Under the pieces are notes generated by a model. The model did no database searches, was not told the origin of the DNA, and worked only from the letters and a program-made list of their open reading frames with translations. A program made the position numbers and the translations under genes. DNA of 8,191 bases from Deltaproteobacteria bacterium (lineage in GTDB: Bacteria; Desulfobacterota; Desulfobacteria; Desulfobacterales; ETH-SRB1): positions 1 through 8,191 of the forward strand of contig JAFCZU010000136.1 of NCBI GenBank assembly GCA_019314185.1, in the 5' to 3' direction. Positions 7,251 to 8,191 of this stretch are shown piece after piece (the stretch's first letter is position 1; each line of letters begins with the position of its first letter).

Positions 7251-7376
7251 TTATTCTATTCTCCAATGGCGTAAATGAGAAGCTGGTTCTAATCCCGAAT
7301 CTGTGACGATTTTTTTGGATTGTTTTGTTATCGTATTAAATTTGTGTTGCCATTCAACAACAAGTTCTTTCTTCAT
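7251..7376 (-). CDS. 41-residue ORF coupled to cas10, possibly the start of a deleted HEPN gene
   Basis: I do not recognise this as a whole protein. It begins MKKELVVEWQHK and ends SHLRHWRIE, is basic at its start, and has no membrane segment. A good ribosome-binding site, AGGAGGGG (7394-7387), lies ten bases before its ATG. Its TAA is one base from the cas10 ATG, so it could act as a leader that couples cas10 translation. The first dozen residues resemble the N-terminus of HEPN proteins that pair with MNT nucleotidyltransferases (M-K-x-E ... E-W-x-x-K). Such a pair would also explain the nucleotidyltransferase end immediately upstream, whose stop overlaps this ORF. After that the resemblance is lost. 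It may be a short real gene, a leader, or a truncated HEPN remnant. Confidence 0.45.
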   Translation of the reverse strand: MKKELVVEWQHKFNTITKQSKKIVTDSGLEPASHLRHWRIE

Positions 7377-7494
7377 ACAGCACCTTCCCCTCCTGCATAA
7401 TCTCCTTTATAAAAAAATCTCCCAATCTCAATCTGCGGTCAACATCCGCAGGCCTCCGCTTAAGGAGATCAAGAGGAAAGGAGAGGATTTCCCT
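7354..7494 (-). pseudogene. C-terminal remnant of an MNT-type nucleotidyltransferase (antitoxin-like)
   Basis: In the frame ending at TGA 7356-7354 the DNA reads FPLDLLKRRPADV, then RRLRLGDFFIKEIMQEGKV and LYEE. This closely follows the usual C-terminus of small minimal nucleotidyltransferases, which read roughly DLL-V-R-x-P-x-x-V-x-R-R-L-x-x-G-D-F-F-x-x-E-I-x-x-x-G-x-V-L-Y-E. These proteins often form toxin-antitoxin pairs with HEPN proteins, where the nucleotidyltransferase neutralises the toxin. Only about 45 residues remain. The N-terminal half with the GSF/DxD catalytic site is absent, and upstream the frame runs out of register through the end of cas6. The 3' end overlaps the start of the 41-codon ORF. 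I infer a deletion that joined cas6 to the nucleotidyltransferase. The family assignment is from recall of the pattern, not from a search. Confidence 0.55.
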
Positions 7495-8191
7495 GATAAA
7501 ATATACCTCCCCAACCCAAACCCACTCCCCTTCCCCACATGCACATATTCCCCCAGCTTGATATAAGGCCAGAACTCCTTTAACTCTCCTTCATACGTAA
7601 TCTCGCCCATAAATCCCCCCATTTTCATCCGGGTCTCCTGACGGTTGGAATACCGCTCCCAGTCGTGCCAGTAGAGCGAGCGCTTGACGGTTTTAATATC
7701 CCTGGCTCGCTGAATAAGATCCTTGAATCCGCTATCATCTATCCTATGGTTGCAGTGAAAGTATGAAAGGAGCGATATGCGGCGGAGCAAATTTCTGAAA
7801 AAGACATGAAATTCGAGATCTTTGGTCAGGCTGTTTTTGTACTTGATCCTTGTCCTGAATTGCATTTGGAGGCGAGGGATGGTTTATAAGAATGTCAGAC
7901 CATCGTATCGGAGAATTGGTTTGAGTCAGGAGTTTTGTGTCTCCACTGTAAATGACTCTTTTTTTCTGGAGAGAGTTACCTTTGCCGCCTTCTTCAGCTA
8001 CTTCCCTCAACTCATATTTTCCCCTGCCTTTGCCGATTCCAATACGCCCAAGTTCTTCAAAGGCATAGATAAAATAGGGCAGATAGTCTGTTGCCCTGCC
8101 GATCAGGGTGAGGCCGAATGAGAAATCTTCTCCTTCTTGATAGGATTTCCGGCTGTTCGTAAAGGGTTCAAGGATAAAAGGATGAGGAGCT
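7428..8191 (-). pseudogene. cas6: Cas6-type crRNA-processing endoribonuclease, 5' end outside the window, frameshifted
   Basis: Cas6 cleaves precursor crRNA in the repeats, and type III complexes take up its products. From 8190 to about 7866 one frame reads PFILEPFTNSRKSYQEGEDF, then SFGLTLIGRATDYLPYFIYA and GRIGIGKGRGKYEL, typical of the first ferredoxin-like half. From about 7883 to 7428 the next frame reads RIKYKNSLTKDLEFHVFFRN, LLRRISLLSYFH, RMKMGGFMGEITYEG, and ends with the glycine-rich KLGEYVHVGKGSGFGLGRYI. The two halves join only by skipping one base between 7863 and 7886; the upper frame otherwise runs on to a TAG at 7744. Cas6 similarity ends at about 7497, but the frame continues 22 more residues over nucleotidyltransferase-derived DNA, so the native stop is probably lost. 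The N-terminus and any catalytic His lie outside the window. The break is either a real inactivating mutation or a sequence error. Confidence 0.88.

Noticed and set aside
7303..7566. Plus-strand 87-codon frame over the cas6-cas10 junction
   Set aside because: The translation is Pro/Leu/Ser-rich with no motif, and the minus strand carries recognisable cas6 and nucleotidyltransferase sequence here.
7863..7886. Programmed +1 frameshift producing Cas6
   Set aside because: There is no stop codon in the A site, no upstream stimulator was recognised, and Cas6 is not known to use recoding. A mutation or sequence error is simpler.
1..8191. Possible CRISPR array
   Set aside because: No regularly spaced direct repeats are visible. 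The only clear direct repeat is the 18-bp tandem unit in csm3, which has no spacer.

Overview
The window holds a type III-A (Csm) CRISPR-Cas effector operon, all on the minus strand and read from right to left. It probably comes from an anaerobic Gram-negative bacterium such as a Desulfobacterota member. That guess rests only on the general look of the Csm proteins and the moderate base composition, and is weak. No CRISPR repeats, adaptation genes (cas1/cas2), tRNAs or rRNAs are visible. I see no convincing protein-coding gene on the plus strand.

Right edge (7250-8191): the 3' part of a Cas6-type crRNA-processing gene. It enters from outside the window and is broken by a +1 frame change near 7865-7885. 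Its last about 22 codons are not Cas6-like. The same DNA, read in another frame, encodes the C-terminal end of a small MNT-type nucleotidyltransferase. A 41-codon ORF with a good ribosome-binding site follows and ends one base before cas10. The simplest reading is that a nucleotidyltransferase/HEPN toxin-antitoxin pair once lay between cas6 and cas10 and was mostly deleted.

Core (959-7249): cas10, csm2, csm3, csm4 and csm5 in canonical order, with overlaps or gaps of 1-12 bases. Cas10 keeps its HD nuclease motif, a four-cysteine zinc site and the GGDD cyclase motif. Csm3 keeps the backbone-cleaving aspartate. The complex should therefore cut target RNA, degrade DNA and make cyclic oligoadenylate. 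Csm3 carries a perfect 18-bp tandem duplication. Csm5 has a long charged coiled-coil C-terminal extension, and a decayed second copy of the end of that extension lies just downstream of csm5.

Left part (52-958): an AT-rich gene for a protein with two membrane helices followed by a single CARF domain. This is the apparent cyclic-oligoadenylate-responsive effector, in the position where csm6 often sits. Its leader RNA can form two tandem hairpins. The second presents the Shine-Dalgarno sequence in its loop and ends directly at the ATG. The likely pathway is: Cas6 matures crRNA, the Csm complex detects phage RNA, Cas10 makes cyclic oligoadenylate, and the membrane CARF protein then acts on the cell envelope (inference by analogy with Cam1). 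This effector with its structured leader is the best candidate here for a little-described system.
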